Shown: positions 24,248 to 32,815, counted from the first letter of the stretch. The stretch: DNA of 64,000 nucleotides from Agrobacterium tumefaciens_K (GCF_031801495.1 NZ_JAOEGC010000001.1:372001-436000), one strand, 5' to 3'. Made by a program: numbers and translations. Notes: generated by a model not told the origin, from the letters alone.

Positions 24248-25558
24248 ATGACGGGTGAGTACAAGAACATAGACAAACAAGCGAAATCAGAAACATTGTC
24301 GTTCGGTATCGCGCCGCGCGTCGTTGTGTCAGGCGTTCTCGCCGCATTCCTGGTGTTCGGCGTTGGTGGATGGGCGGTTCAGGCAAAACTGGCGGGCGCG
24401 GTTATCGCACAGGGCCAGCTTGTCGTCCCCGATCAGGTAAAGACCATTCAGCACCGTGACGGCGGGATTGTCGCTGACATTCCCGTGGCCAATGGAGATG
24501 CCGTAAAAAGTGGGGAGGTACTGCTTCGCTTTGATGAGACACAGACGCGGGTGGAACTGACAATCATCCGAAGCCAGCTCTCTCAGCTGCGCGCAATGAA
24601 AGTCCGGCTTGAGGCGGAGCGTGACAGTGCGGACTCCCTTGAATTTACCGATACATCTGTCACTCCCGAGCTCGCACGGAATGAAGCCAAGCTGTTTCAG
24701 GAAAATCGGCGGATGATTCTGAATCAGAAACAGCAGTTGGAAATGCAAATCTCCCAACTGGAAGATCAGATTGACGGGCTGATTTCACAAAGGAAAGCAA
24801 ACGAAGCTGAAAAGAAGATCATTGCCGAAGAGATCAGCGTCAGTGAGAGGCTCGCCAAAGGCGGGCTGATCAAGTTATCGGAGTTTCGCGACCTTCAGAA
24901 GCAGGTCGCCCGCATCGATGGAACAAGCGGCGAAGTCGCGGCCCGCGTGGCAGAAGCCGAAGGAGAGATCAGCGAACTGCGGATCAAGCTTCTTTCAATC
25001 GATCAGACGACGCGCTCTGAAACTCAGAAAGAGATTGTCTCCATCGAATCAAAGCTCGCCGAACTCACGGAGCGTGAAATCGCTGCGCACGACCGCCTTT
25101 CACGGATGGAGGTACGCGCACCTGTCGATGGTTTTGTCTATGACTTGCAAATACACACCATCAACGGTGTAATCGGCGCAGGGGCGACCATAATGTCAGT
25201 CGTTCCCGATACGGACGACATGAAGGTCGAAATCCGGATTCCACCTGCGGATATCGATCGCGTGACGCCGGGACAAGCGGCCAGAATGCGGCTGACCGCG
25301 TTTAACAGCGCAACCACTCCGGAGGTTTTTGGAATCGTCGAGTTCGTCGCCGCGGCGACCGTGATCGATAAGACGACCGGTCAGCCCTATTATCTCGCGA
25401 CAGTGGCGATGATTGACCAACAGGAAGTCATCAGGGACCTCAAGCTTATGCCGGGTATGCCAATCGAGGTTTACGTCCACACGGCTGAACGCTCGGCGTG
25501 GTCCTATCTTACGAAGCCATTTACAGATCAGGTAATGAAAGCATTTCGTGAGGAATGA
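24248..25558 (+). CDS. Type I secretion membrane-fusion (HlyD/PrtE-type) adaptor
   Basis: The 436-residue protein has a cytoplasmic N-terminus, one membrane helix (about 27-48, VVVSGVLAAFLVFGVGGWAV), a lipoyl half-motif (GGIVADIPVANGDAVKSGEVLLRFD), a long coiled-coil hairpin (about 95-275), the second lipoyl half (MEVRAPVDGFVYDLQIHT) and a beta-barrel end (PGMPIEVYVHTAERSAWSYL, then TKPFTDQV). This is the PrtE/HlyD arrangement that bridges the inner-membrane ABC protein to TolC in the periplasm. It follows the RTX gene by 39 bases with GGGGAGCG upstream, so it is the last visible gene of the exporter operon. Confidence 0.93.
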   Translation: MTGEYKNIDKQAKSETLSFGIAPRVVVSGVLAAFLVFGVGGWAVQAKLAGAVIAQGQLVVPDQVKTIQHRDGGIVADIPVANGDAVKSGEVLLRFDETQTRVELTIIRSQLSQLRAMKVRLEAERDSADSLEFTDTSVTPELARNEAKLFQENRRMILNQKQQLEMQISQLEDQIDGLISQRKANEAEKKIIAEEISVSERLAKGGLIKLSEFRDLQKQVARIDGTSGEVAARVAEAEGEISELRIKLLSIDQTTRSETQKEIVSIESKLAELTEREIAAHDRLSRMEVRAPVDGFVYDLQIHTINGVIGAGATIMSVVPDTDDMKVEIRIPPADIDRVTPGQAARMRLTAFNSATTPEVFGIVEFVAAATVIDKTTGQPYYLATVAMIDQQEVIRDLKLMPGMPIEVYVHTAERSAWSYLTKPFTDQVMKAFREE

Positions 25559-25677
25559 TGTAGCTTCACACGAAATGACTACCTGGAGCGGCTTCGCGCC
25601 GGCGAGCTCGACAGTGCGCAGGAACGCCAAAAGCTCCTCGACGCGTATGCGGAGGAGCTTTCAGTTAAAGTCTTGAT
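25559..25677 (+). other. Open frame running into the assembly gap
   Basis: After the adaptor stop codon the same frame stays open to the gap, reading NDYLERLRAGELDSAQERQ then KLLDAYAEELSVKVL. It has the composition of a real helical protein, but no start codon with a ribosome site is evident and I do not recognise the family. It could be the 5' part of a gene or the edge of a mis-joined contig. Confidence 0.3.
25630..25661 (+). terminator. Inverted repeat downstream of the exporter operon
   Basis: AAAGCTCCTC (25630-25639) and GAGGAGCTTT (25652-25661) form a perfect 10-bp stem with a 12-base loop, about 70 bases after the adaptor stop codon. It could terminate the exporter operon, although the T-run is only three to four bases and it lies inside the unexplained open frame. 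Confidence 0.4.
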
Positions 25678-25777
25678 NNNNNNNNNNNNNNNNNNNNNNN
25701 NNNNNNNNNNNNNNNNNNNNNNNNNNNNNNNNNNNNNNNNNNNNNNNNNNNNNNNNNNNNNNNNNNNNNNNNNNNNN
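25678..25777. other. Assembly gap (100 N)
   Basis: Exactly 100 consecutive N characters, the usual placeholder for a scaffold join of unknown length. The 3' end of the alpha/beta hydrolase gene and whatever follows the exporter operon are lost here. Confidence 0.99.
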
Positions 25778-26173
25778 CTCGACAACGGCAAAGGCGTCGG
25801 CGGCGTAATGATCCATGTCGTGACCGTCGGCCACCTGAGCGGAGCGGCCATGGCCACGCCGGTCATGGGCGATCACGCGAAAACCCTGCGACAGGAGGAA
25901 CAGCATCTGTGCGTCCCAGTCGTCCGACGACAGCGGCCAGCCGTGATGGAACATGATCGGCTGGGCATCCTTCGGGCCCCAGTCCTTGTAGAAAATCTCG
26001 ACGCCCTCTTTGGTGGTTACAGTGCTCATGGTCTTGTCTCCGTGTGTCGGGTTGATGGTCGCTGGGGTGGTTGCCGCCATGATCGGGCGGGTGGGAAATG
26101 CGGCTGCGGCTGCGATGGCGCCTGCCGACAGCAGGGCGGCGCGGCGGGTCAGCTTCAAGAGATCGTTGTTCAT
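25778..26173 (-). CDS. Alpha/beta hydrolase, non-heme chloroperoxidase/esterase type, exported (3' end in gap)
   Basis: The first 132 residues are present. The N-terminus LTRRAALLSAGAIAAAAAF carries a twin-arginine-like pair followed by a hydrophobic stretch and an Ala-rich cleavage region (PIMAATT), so export by Tat is likely. The mature part begins like perhydrolases/chloroperoxidases: STVTTKEGVEIFYKDWGPKD, FHHGWPLSSDDWD (oxyanion HG motif) and FRVIAHDRRGHGRS. The nucleophile elbow would follow immediately beyond residue 132 and is lost in the gap. Start at 26173 has GGAGAGGC upstream; a Met five codons earlier is possible. Its 5' flank resembles that of the DoxX-MFS pair, suggesting shared control. 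Confidence 0.85.
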
Positions 26174-26196
26174 GTCGTGCCTCTCCATGTCCGCCG

Positions 26197-26281
26197 CTCC
26201 GGTTCGAAGCGGCGCCGGTGTTTGTCTGATGAGGAGATATTGGCGGGAAACAACGCTGCCAACAATTGCAACAATATTTGC
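26197..26281 (-). promoter_or_regulatory. Promoter element shared with the DoxX gene, copy 1
   Basis: This stretch upstream of the alpha/beta hydrolase closely matches 28409-28496 upstream of DoxX. Common blocks in order are GGTTCGA-AGCGGC, TCTGATG, GATATT-GCGGGAAAC and CAACAATTGCA-CAAT. The TCTGATG block begins 52 bases from this start codon and 49 bases from the DoxX start. Equal spacing and block order suggest one regulator controls both. Confidence 0.5.
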
Positions 26282-26310
26282 GATTGAATTGTGATTTATG
26301 AAATAATTGA

Positions 26311-26334
26311 AGCGGAGAGCGATACATCTCCGCT
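26311..26334 (-). terminator. Hairpin after the MFS_3 gene
   Basis: AGCGGAGA (26311-26318) pairs with TCTCCGCT (26327-26334) around an 8-base loop. On the leftward strand it follows the MFS stop codon by 14 bases and is followed by TCAATTATTT, a weak T-rich tail. Confidence 0.5.
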
Positions 26335-26347
26335 CCCCGCTTCATCA

Positions 26348-27946
26348 TCATGCCTTGCCGGGCCGGTTGATCGTCAGGAAGTGACGGACAACGGGCTTTT
26401 CAGAGCCTGTGTGGTAGGCGAGAACCTTGCCTTGCAGGTCGGCGTCAGCATTGGAGACACGCTTGTGTTGTCTCAGATGCTCAGCCCAGGATTCCACCAT
26501 GAACCATTCCACCATTTTCTGCGGATCAGCCGAGTCTTCCGTTACACCCCAGCCATAAGCTCCGTCCCGGCGACGCTCCTGCGACAGGTCGTCAAGGGCA
26601 TGCAGGAAGGCAGTACGGTGATGCTTTTCAACATTGTATTCTATCAGGATCAGGACAGGACCACGGTCATGGGCAACGGGTTCTGCGACAAGGGGTTCCG
26701 GCCAATGGTTGGACGGCACCATATCCGCATCACCCGTCGGCAGTTTCACACGGTGCATGATGACACCGGCAACCAGCAGTCCGGCAGCGCCGATAAGAAG
26801 CGTGGAAGGCACGCCGACAGCTTCACCGACCGCACCCCAACCGAGGCTGCCTGCCGTCATCGCTCCGTTGAAAACAGTCAGGTAAACGGCAAGACCACGG
26901 CCACGCACCCAGTTCGGCAACACGGCCTGCGCCGTACCATTGAGTGTGGTGAGCGCGGTGATCCACGCAGCACCGAGAAGCAGCAGGACGAGGATCGCAA
27001 CCCACTTCGGCGGAGCAAGCGACAGGGTTCCCATGACAAGGGCGGTGATGACAGCCGCCCCCAGAAGCAATCCATCGGCATCGAAACGTTCACGCAGTTT
27101 CGGCATCACCAGCGCGCCACCGATGGCACCGGCACCGACCGCACCGAGCAGAATGCCATAGAAGCTGGCGTCTCCACCGAGCAACTGACGGGCGACCAGC
27201 GGCAAAAGCGCCCAGACGGCACTTGCGAAAGCGAAGAAGATGGCAGCCCGTAGCAGGACGACATGCAGCGGCTTGCTGGCACGGGTGTAACGAAGACCGG
27301 CGCGGAAGGCACCGAAGAAGTTTTCCTGCAACGCGTCGTTCGCATTCTTGGCGCGGGGCCACCAAATGAGCGCCGCGATGACGACGAAGTAACTTGCGAC
27401 ATCGGCACCATAGGTGAAGGCGGCGCCAAACGCCGCCAGCAGCAGGCCACCAGCCGCCGGACCGATGGAGCGGGCGATATTTATGCCCAGCGAGTTGAGG
27501 GCCACTGCACTCTTCACATCCTCACGCTTGACCAGCTCCGGCACGATTGCCTGCCAGGTTGGCCCCATCAGGGCGGCGCCGATGCCGCCGAGGAATGTCA
27601 GACCGATCAGCGCGCTGACCGACAACATTCCCGTGTGTGCCAGAACCATCAGGGAGATGCTGACCGAGGCAAGCAGCAACTGAACGGCAATCAGGAACTT
27701 GCGTCGATCAAGGATGTCCGTCAGCACGCCGGCGGGAATGGCCAGAAGAAAAATCGGCAGGGTGCCAGCGGCCTGCACCATGGCAACGGCCGCGGGCGAG
27801 GCTGAGAGATCCGTCATCAGCCAGGAACTGGCGACGTCGCGCATGAAGCTGCCAGTGTTGCCAAGCACTGTCGCCGCCCAGAGGACTGCGAAAACGGGCT
27901 GAGCGAGGGGAGCAAAACTGCTCACGGAGGATTTTGCGGCACTCAT
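26348..27946 (-). CDS. MFS_3-family exporter with C-terminal monooxygenase-like (ABM) domain
   Basis: The 532-residue protein has 12 membrane segments in the MFS_3/EntS style: FAVLWAATVLGNTGSFMRDV at the start, GVLTDILDRRKFLIAVQL as the loop 2-3 motif, and a second half beginning VVLLRAAIFFAFASAVWALL. After about residue 420 a soluble ABM-like ferredoxin-fold domain follows (VLILIEYNVEKHHRTAFLHAL to WAEHLRQHKRVSNAD). This two-part architecture is established for the MFS_3 family, whose members export siderophores or drugs. The gene overlaps the upstream DoxX gene by 4 bases (ATGA), so translation is coupled. The substrate is unknown. Confidence 0.9.
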   Translation of the reverse strand: MSAAKSSVSSFAPLAQPVFAVLWAATVLGNTGSFMRDVASSWLMTDLSASPAAVAMVQAAGTLPIFLLAIPAGVLTDILDRRKFLIAVQLLLASVSISLMVLAHTGMLSVSALIGLTFLGGIGAALMGPTWQAIVPELVKREDVKSAVALNSLGINIARSIGPAAGGLLLAAFGAAFTYGADVASYFVVIAALIWWPRAKNANDALQENFFGAFRAGLRYTRASKPLHVVLLRAAIFFAFASAVWALLPLVARQLLGGDASFYGILLGAVGAGAIGGALVMPKLRERFDADGLLLGAAVITALVMGTLSLAPPKWVAILVLLLLGAAWITALTTLNGTAQAVLPNWVRGRGLAVYLTVFNGAMTAGSLGWGAVGEAVGVPSTLLIGAAGLLVAGVIMHRVKLPTGDADMVPSNHWPEPLVAEPVAHDRGPVLILIEYNVEKHHRTAFLHALDDLSQERRRDGAYGWGVTEDSADPQKMVEWFMVESWAEHLRQHKRVSNADADLQGKVLAYHTGSEKPVVRHFLTINRPGKA

Positions 27947-28383
27947 TTGCCTGCTCCTTTTGCGAGGTCGATAGATGCGACGATGACGAAGGCACCGGCA
28001 AGGCCGAGGTGCTCAAAGAACGCGTTTGTCGCCATCATGCGTTCCATGCCAGGCGCGAGCTCCCAGAAGCGAAGTGCGACAAGCGTGGCAAGCAGGGTGA
28101 AACCCGCGAGCGCCAAGGCACCTAGCCAGCGCAGGAAGCCGAAAACCACCATGGCGGAGGCTGCAAGCTCAAAGGCGATGACGACGACAGCGAAGACCGC
28201 CGCCGGCTGAAGACCGAAATGGTTCATTTCGGCGATTGCACCGGGAAAGTCGAAAATCTTGGTGAGGGGGCCCTGAATATAGGCGGCGCAGAGCGCCAGA
28301 AGTGCTAGGGTCTTTGTTGTGGGTGCCGTGACGATGTCCGCGACAAGCACGCGGCTGAGAACTGGTGGAGATGGGTCGGTCAT
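27943..28383 (-). CDS. DoxX-family membrane protein
   Basis: The 146-residue protein has four hydrophobic segments: TLALLALCAAYIQGPLTKI, VFAVVVIAFELAASAMVVF, LGALALAGFTLLATLVAL and LAGAFVIVASIDL. The first carries the G-x-x-K pattern of DoxX proteins and NAFFEHLGLAGA before the last helix is characteristic. DoxX proteins sit in the inner membrane; some relate to quinone or thiol redox, most are unassigned. ATG at 28383 follows AGGAGC. It is translationally coupled to the MFS_3 exporter. Confidence 0.88.
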   Translation of the reverse strand: MTDPSPPVLSRVLVADIVTAPTTKTLALLALCAAYIQGPLTKIFDFPGAIAEMNHFGLQPAAVFAVVVIAFELAASAMVVFGFLRWLGALALAGFTLLATLVALRFWELAPGMERMMATNAFFEHLGLAGAFVIVASIDLAKGAGK

Positions 28384-28408
28384 TGTCTGCTCCTGCGATC
28401 TGGGCCGG

Positions 28409-28496
28409 TCCGTTCGAGCGGCTGCTGTTCATCTGATGGAGCGATATTCGCCGGAAACATTCACGACAACAATTGCATCAATTATTCAGATTTAAT
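28409..28496 (-). promoter_or_regulatory. Promoter element shared with the alpha/beta hydrolase gene, copy 2
   Basis: Second copy of the element at 26197-26281: CGTTCGAGCGGC, TCTGATGG, GATATTCGCCGGAAAC and CAACAATTGCATCAAT in the same order and spacing. Further upstream the DNA is AT-rich (28485-28530) and offers room for a -35/-10 pair. No regulator gene is adjacent. Confidence 0.5.
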
Positions 28497-28554
28497 TGCT
28501 TATTTTTGCAATAATTATTGCTGATTAACCGCCGGTTCCTAACTGACGTGAGAA

Positions 28555-28580
28555 CCGGGCAACGGCCAATCGTTGCCCGG
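28555..28580 (-). terminator. Hairpin after the YtcJ-type amidohydrolase
   Basis: CCGGGCAACG (28555-28564) pairs with CGTTGCCCGG (28571-28580), a perfect 10-bp stem with a 6-base loop. It lies 31 bases beyond the amidohydrolase stop codon in the leftward direction and is followed by TTCTC, a weak tail. It probably ends that transcript. Confidence 0.55.
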
Positions 28581-28611
28581 GTATTTCGTTTACAGGCAAT
28601 CCAAGGCTGGC

Positions 28612-30489
28612 CTAGACAGCCCAGCAAGAGCAGCCCAAGGCGCCAAAGAAACCCTTGAGATCGGAAATCGGCAGCTTCGAGGTCCATGCGCCCGCATGGT
28701 CATGTCCGTGAACGCCGCAATCGCTGGCGCAGCCGCAGGAGGTGATGGCGGTGCGGCGCAACGAGCGGGCACCGGCACCTTCCGGCTCACCCCAGGCAGC
28801 ATAACCACCAAACCTGCGGACAGGCGACCAGTCCGGCATGGCCGGAGGAACGTTGCTCTCATCAAGCGCTTTGAAGTCACCGGCACCGTAGACGATCTTG
28901 CCGCCAACCATGGTCAGATCGGAGGTCAGGAAGGAAATTTCGTCCTCTGCGCAGGCAAAGTAGTCCTTGTCCGGCACGACGAGATCCGCGAACTGGCCCT
29001 TTTCGATGCGGCCCTTCTTGCCTTCTTCATTGGAGAACCATGTGACCTTCTCTGTCCACATGCGCAGCGCCGTTTCGCGGTCGAGGCAATTGGCACGCGG
29101 GTAAAGCTGCATGCCACCGACCGTCTTGCCGGTCACCATCCAGAACAGCGAGACCCAAGGATTGTAGGAGGCAACACGGGTCGCATCCGTACCGGCCGAA
29201 ACATTGACGCCCTTGTCGAGCATGCGGCGGATCGGTGGTGTGGCTTCAGCGACACCGTGACCATACTGCTCGACGAAATATTCGCCCTGATACGCCATCC
29301 GGTGCTGGGTCGCGATACCGCCGCCAAGCGCGGCAATGCGGTCGATGGAGCGCTCAGAGATGGTTTCCGCGTGATCGAAGAACCAGTTGAGACCTTCCAG
29401 CGGAATGTCCCGGTTGACCTTTTCGAAAACGTCGAGCGAGCGCGAGATGGTTTCGTCATAGGTGGCGTGCATCCGCCAGGGCCAGCGGTTCTCGGCTAGA
29501 ACGCGCACCACCTCTTCCAGCTCGCCTTCCATTTCCGGCCCCATTTCCGGGCGCGGCTGACGGAAATCCTCGAAGTCGGCGGCCGAAAACACCAACATCT
29601 CGCCAGCGCCATTGTGCCGGAAATAGTCGTTGCCCTGCTTGTATTTGACATTAGCCGTCCAGTTGAGGAAATCTTCCTTTTCCTGCTTCGGCTTCTGGGT
29701 GAACAGGTTGTAGGCAAGACGAACCGTCAGCTGGTTCTCGTCCGATAGTTTCTGAATGACCTCGTAGTCATCCGGATAGTTCTGGAAACCACCGCCAGCA
29801 TCAATGACGCCGGTCACCCCAAGCCGGTTCAGTTCGCGCATGAAATGGCGGGTGGAATTGACCTGATAGTCAAAGGGCAGCTTCGGTCCCTTCGCAAGCG
29901 TGGAGTAAAGAATGCCCGCATTCGGCTTGGCGAGCAGCATGCCGGTCGGATTGCCGTGGGCATCACGGGTAATCTCGCCGCCCGGCGGGTTCGGCGTATC
30001 GCGGGTGTAGCCGACAGCGCGCAACGCAGCGCCGTTCAGAAGTGCTCGATCATAAAGATGCAACAGGAAGACCGGGGTATCCGGCGCTATTGCATTGATC
30101 TCCTCGATGGTCGGCAGACGCTTTTCGACGAACTGATGCTCGGTAAAGCCGCCAACGACGCGGACCCATTGCGGCGCTGGTGTAATCGCCACCTGGCGTT
30201 TCAGCATGTCCATCGCATCAGCAAGCGAGCGAACGCCATCCCAGCGCAGTTCCATATTGAAGTTCAACCCGCCGCGAACCACGTGCGTATGGTTGTCGAT
30301 CAGGCCGGGCAGGACGCGCTTTCCCTTCAGATCGATGATCCTGGTATCTGGCCCGGCATGCGTCATGACATCTTCGTCACTGCCAACGGCCAGAAACTTC
30401 CCGTCCTTGATGGCAACGGCACTTGCCGTCGGATTGGCGCGATCGAGCGTGGTGAAAAGACCATGGTGGAGAACGAGGTCGGCGAACAT
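28612..30489 (-). CDS. YtcJ-type amidohydrolase (Amidohydro_3)
   Basis: The 625-residue protein begins FADLVLHHGLFTTLDRANP and carries the HxH metal motif at H67 and H69 (GLIDNHTHV), later GVIDAGGGF, WFFDHAETI and the end GTDATRVASYNPW and LVVPDKDYF, all features of YtcJ-like hydrolases. The start at 30489 has TGGAG upstream; an earlier Met adds 23 residues without family character. The last about 35 residues are unusual: CGCASDCGVHGHDH and GCSCWAV form a Cys/His-rich tail that could bind an extra metal. Substrates of the family are amides or esters of unknown identity. It lies 97 bases after the XapX gene on the same strand. Confidence 0.9.
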   Translation of the reverse strand: MFADLVLHHGLFTTLDRANPTASAVAIKDGKFLAVGSDEDVMTHAGPDTRIIDLKGKRVLPGLIDNHTHVVRGGLNFNMELRWDGVRSLADAMDMLKRQVAITPAPQWVRVVGGFTEHQFVEKRLPTIEEINAIAPDTPVFLLHLYDRALLNGAALRAVGYTRDTPNPPGGEITRDAHGNPTGMLLAKPNAGILYSTLAKGPKLPFDYQVNSTRHFMRELNRLGVTGVIDAGGGFQNYPDDYEVIQKLSDENQLTVRLAYNLFTQKPKQEKEDFLNWTANVKYKQGNDYFRHNGAGEMLVFSAADFEDFRQPRPEMGPEMEGELEEVVRVLAENRWPWRMHATYDETISRSLDVFEKVNRDIPLEGLNWFFDHAETISERSIDRIAALGGGIATQHRMAYQGEYFVEQYGHGVAEATPPIRRMLDKGVNVSAGTDATRVASYNPWVSLFWMVTGKTVGGMQLYPRANCLDRETALRMWTEKVTWFSNEEGKKGRIEKGQFADLVVPDKDYFACAEDEISFLTSDLTMVGGKIVYGAGDFKALDESNVPPAMPDWSPVRRFGGYAAWGEPEGAGARSLRRTAITSCGCASDCGVHGHDHAGAWTSKLPISDLKGFFGALGCSCWAV

Positions 30490-30586
30490 ATGTCGGCTCC
30501 AGGCTGCTGTTTCGGAATAAAACGGATGTTTTACGGTGGCGATCTGTTGCCACCGCACGTATCAAAGCGAATCTCCCCTTGGGGAA

Positions 30587-30874
30587 TTAGCTATCAGATT
30601 TCGCCGGGTTCTGGCGAGCTACCGCAACGTCAGTGCGAGCTTCTCCCTTCGGCATGTGGCCGAACATGTGAGGCTTGATCTGGTTGATCCAGGAGATTGC
30701 AGCGGGTTCCTTGCTCCACAGCGTTTTGGCAAAGGGAACGATCTGTTCTCCGACCAGAATGCCAAGCAGACCAATGAGAGCGATGATTGGCGGAGCCGGG
30801 GAACGCACGTTCAGCAGGCTGTAGACAATGCCGACCAGCAAGCCAGCACCCAGAGACATGAGATAGAGTTTCAT
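30587..30874 (-). CDS. XapX-domain (DUF1427) small membrane protein
   Basis: The 95-residue protein starts KLYLMSLGAGLLVGIVYSLL and continues with a second hydrophobic segment (IIALIGLLGILVGEQIVPF), which is the two-helix XapX domain. The remaining 35 residues are soluble (KPHMFGHMPKGEART). Start at 30874 has AAGGATCACC upstream. XapX proteins are found beside amidohydrolases and isochorismatase-like hydrolases in many proteobacteria, as here; their biochemical role is unknown. Confidence 0.85.
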   Translation of the reverse strand: MKLYLMSLGAGLLVGIVYSLLNVRSPAPPIIALIGLLGILVGEQIVPFAKTLWSKEPAAISWINQIKPHMFGHMPKGEARTDVAVARQNPAKSDS

Positions 30875-30901
30875 GATGGTGATCCTTGAGTGTTGAGACG
30901 A

Positions 30902-30931
30902 CCGCTCCGAAGACGTTTCTGTTCGGAGCGG
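30902..30931 (-). terminator. Intercistronic hairpin between isochorismatase-like and XapX genes
   Basis: CCGCTCCGAA (30902-30911) pairs perfectly with TTCGGAGCGG (30922-30931) across a 10-base loop. It sits in the 70-base gap between the two leftward genes. With no T-run, it is more likely an RNA-processing or attenuating structure than a full stop. Confidence 0.45.
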
Positions 30932-30944
30932 CGACATCTGCCGG

Positions 30945-31634
30945 TTACTTCGCGGGGTTTGGTCCGATGCGCTTGCCGTGCTTGACGCGCTCAGCGCCGC
31001 CGTGGACGTGGGTGACGGCATAATCGATGCCCATGCCGTAAGCGCCGGAATGTTCCTTCACCAGCGACGTCACCGCATCGTAGGTTTCCTTGCGGGCCCA
31101 GTCACGCTGCCACTCGAGCAGAACCTGCTGCCATGTCACCGGAATGACACCGGCCTGAACCATGCGGTCCATCGCGTATTTGTGCGCATCCAGCGACGTG
31201 CCGCCGGAAGCATCCGCCACCATGTAGATTTCGTAGTCGGCGACATCATGCAGCGCAGACAGGGCAAACGTGGTGTTGCACACTTCCGTCCAAAGACCGG
31301 AGACGACGATCTTCTTGCGGCCATTGGCGGCATTTTTTGCCAGCGCATCGCGGACGTTCTGGTCGTCCCAGGAGTTCATCGAGGTGCGCTCGAGAATGTC
31401 GTTCTCCGGGTAGACAGCCAGAAGTTCGGGGAAGGTGTTGCCGGAGAAGCTTTCCGTCTCGACCGTGGTAATGGTGGTCGGGATGTTGAAGATCTTCGCA
31501 GCCTTGGCAAGACCGACGACGTTGTTCTTCAGCGTCTGCCGGTCGATCGATTGTACGCCAAACGCCATCTGCGGCTGCTGGTCGATGAAGATGAGCTGGC
31601 TGTTGGCGGGGGTCAGGACTTCGAGCTTCGACAT
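30945..31634 (-). CDS. Isochorismatase-family cysteine hydrolase (YcaC-like)
   Basis: The 229-residue protein has the family's catalytic triad: Asp in LIFIDQQPQM, Lys in the NGRKKIVVSGLW strand and the nucleophilic Cys in SGLWTEVCNTTFAL. The segment YMVADASGGTSLDAHKYAMDRM is typical of YcaC-type members. About 50 extra C-terminal residues include GAYGMGIDYAVTHVHG. Cysteine hydrolases of this family deamidate or hydrolyse small amides; the substrate is unknown. ATG at 31634 follows CGGAGAACC. It is the first gene of a leftward XapX/YtcJ group. Upstream the frame remains open, but this region is IS debris. Confidence 0.88.
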   Translation of the reverse strand: MSKLEVLTPANSQLIFIDQQPQMAFGVQSIDRQTLKNNVVGLAKAAKIFNIPTTITTVETESFSGNTFPELLAVYPENDILERTSMNSWDDQNVRDALAKNAANGRKKIVVSGLWTEVCNTTFALSALHDVADYEIYMVADASGGTSLDAHKYAMDRMVQAGVIPVTWQQVLLEWQRDWARKETYDAVTSLVKEHSGAYGMGIDYAVTHVHGGAERVKHGKRIGPNPAK

Positions 31635-31835
31635 GATGGTTCTCCGTAAGATTGATGAGCCGTCGAACTGTTTCTCCAGGATCGTTGCCGCTTGCATCGC
31701 AGCCAGGATCGAGGCGATCCGGCCGTGGACCCCGAGTGATGCCAGCTGGTGCCCCGGCGGCTTGCCAATGACGACCTTGCCCCGTTGAAATAATCCATTT
31801 TGAAATAAGTTCTGGCCGATTGAGGCGACCAGAGA

Positions 31836-32815
31836 ATGAAGCGCAAGCGTTTCACGGACGAACAGATTATCGGGATATTGAAGAAGCATGAGGCGGGCAC
31901 GCCCGTCTTGGAGCTTTGCCGCAAGCACGGCGTCAGCGATGCCAGCATCTATAAATGGAAAGCGAAATTCGATGGTATGGAGGTGTCCGAGGCCAAGCGG
32001 CTGAAGACGCTTGAGGACGAGAACGCGAAGCTGAAGCGGCTTCTGGAGGATGCCATGCTCGACAATGCTGCTTAAAAAAAAGTCCAATTGGGAAAGAAGT
32101 GGTGACGCCCGCAGCAAAGCGGAACGCTGGGGCGTATCCGATGCACTCCCATCAGATGAGTGAAGGGCGGGCGTGTAAAGCCAGCGGCCTTTGCCGAATG
32201 ACGGTCCGTTACGAAACCAGGCGTAGCGGCGATGATAGTCTTCGGGCGCGGATGAAAGCATTGGCGCATGAACGCTGTCGCTTCGGTTATCGGCGTATCC
32301 ACGTGCTGCTCAGACGCGAAGGACACCGTGTGAAACACAAGAAGCTCCTCCGGCCGTATCGGGAGGGGAAGCTGACTGTGCGCAAGCGCGGCGGCCGCAA
32401 GCGAGCGATTTGCACGCGAGCGCCGATGCTGGTCCCCATGGTGCCCAATGATCGCTGGACTTCGTGTCGGATCAGCTCACCGATGGCCGCACGTTCCGCG
32501 TCCTCACGATCGTCGATGATTGCACCAGAGAATGCCTGGGCCTCGTCGCCGATACGTCGCTCTCCGGTCTGCGGGTACGGCGAATGTCAACCGACTCCTC
32601 GACTTCGCTAACGAACTGGATCATTGCCTTGATACGAACCAGCGTGGACCCCAATCCTCTCTGGGACTCGATGACAGGGCGCGGTTGCAACCGGCTGGTA
32701 GCCTTATTGGCCAACAATCTACGTGGCCTTTTAACAAGCCAACGCCGGTCCGTCATTGAAGGACGTCAGCTATCGGGTGCGACCGGATACTCGCCGATTT
32801 TACCTGCATGGGATT
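31836..32815 (+). pseudogene. IS3-family (IS407-like) insertion element remnant
   Basis: The 79-codon OrfA at 31836-32075 looks intact: KRKRFTDEQIIGILKKHEAG, then CRKHGVSDASIYKWKAKFDG and DENAKLKRLLEDAMLDN. An A8 run at 32075-32082 is at the usual frameshift position. OrfB is broken: VVTPAAKRNAGAY, RARMKALAHERCRFGYRRIHVLL in one frame, then FRVLTIVDDCTRECLGLVAD in another (the second DDE region), then a deletion and QRGPQSSLG near the end. The catalytic core is incomplete, so the element is dead. Clear terminal inverted repeats were not found. Confidence 0.8.

Noticed and set aside
29845..30678. Rightward 277-codon frame opposite the YtcJ-type gene
   Set aside because: Antisense frame with no domain; the leftward frame has full amidohydrolase motifs.
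31635..32261. N-terminal extension of the isochorismatase-like protein through the IS3 remnant
   Set aside because: The ATG at 31634 has a good ribosome site and matches family length; the extension is antisense transposase.
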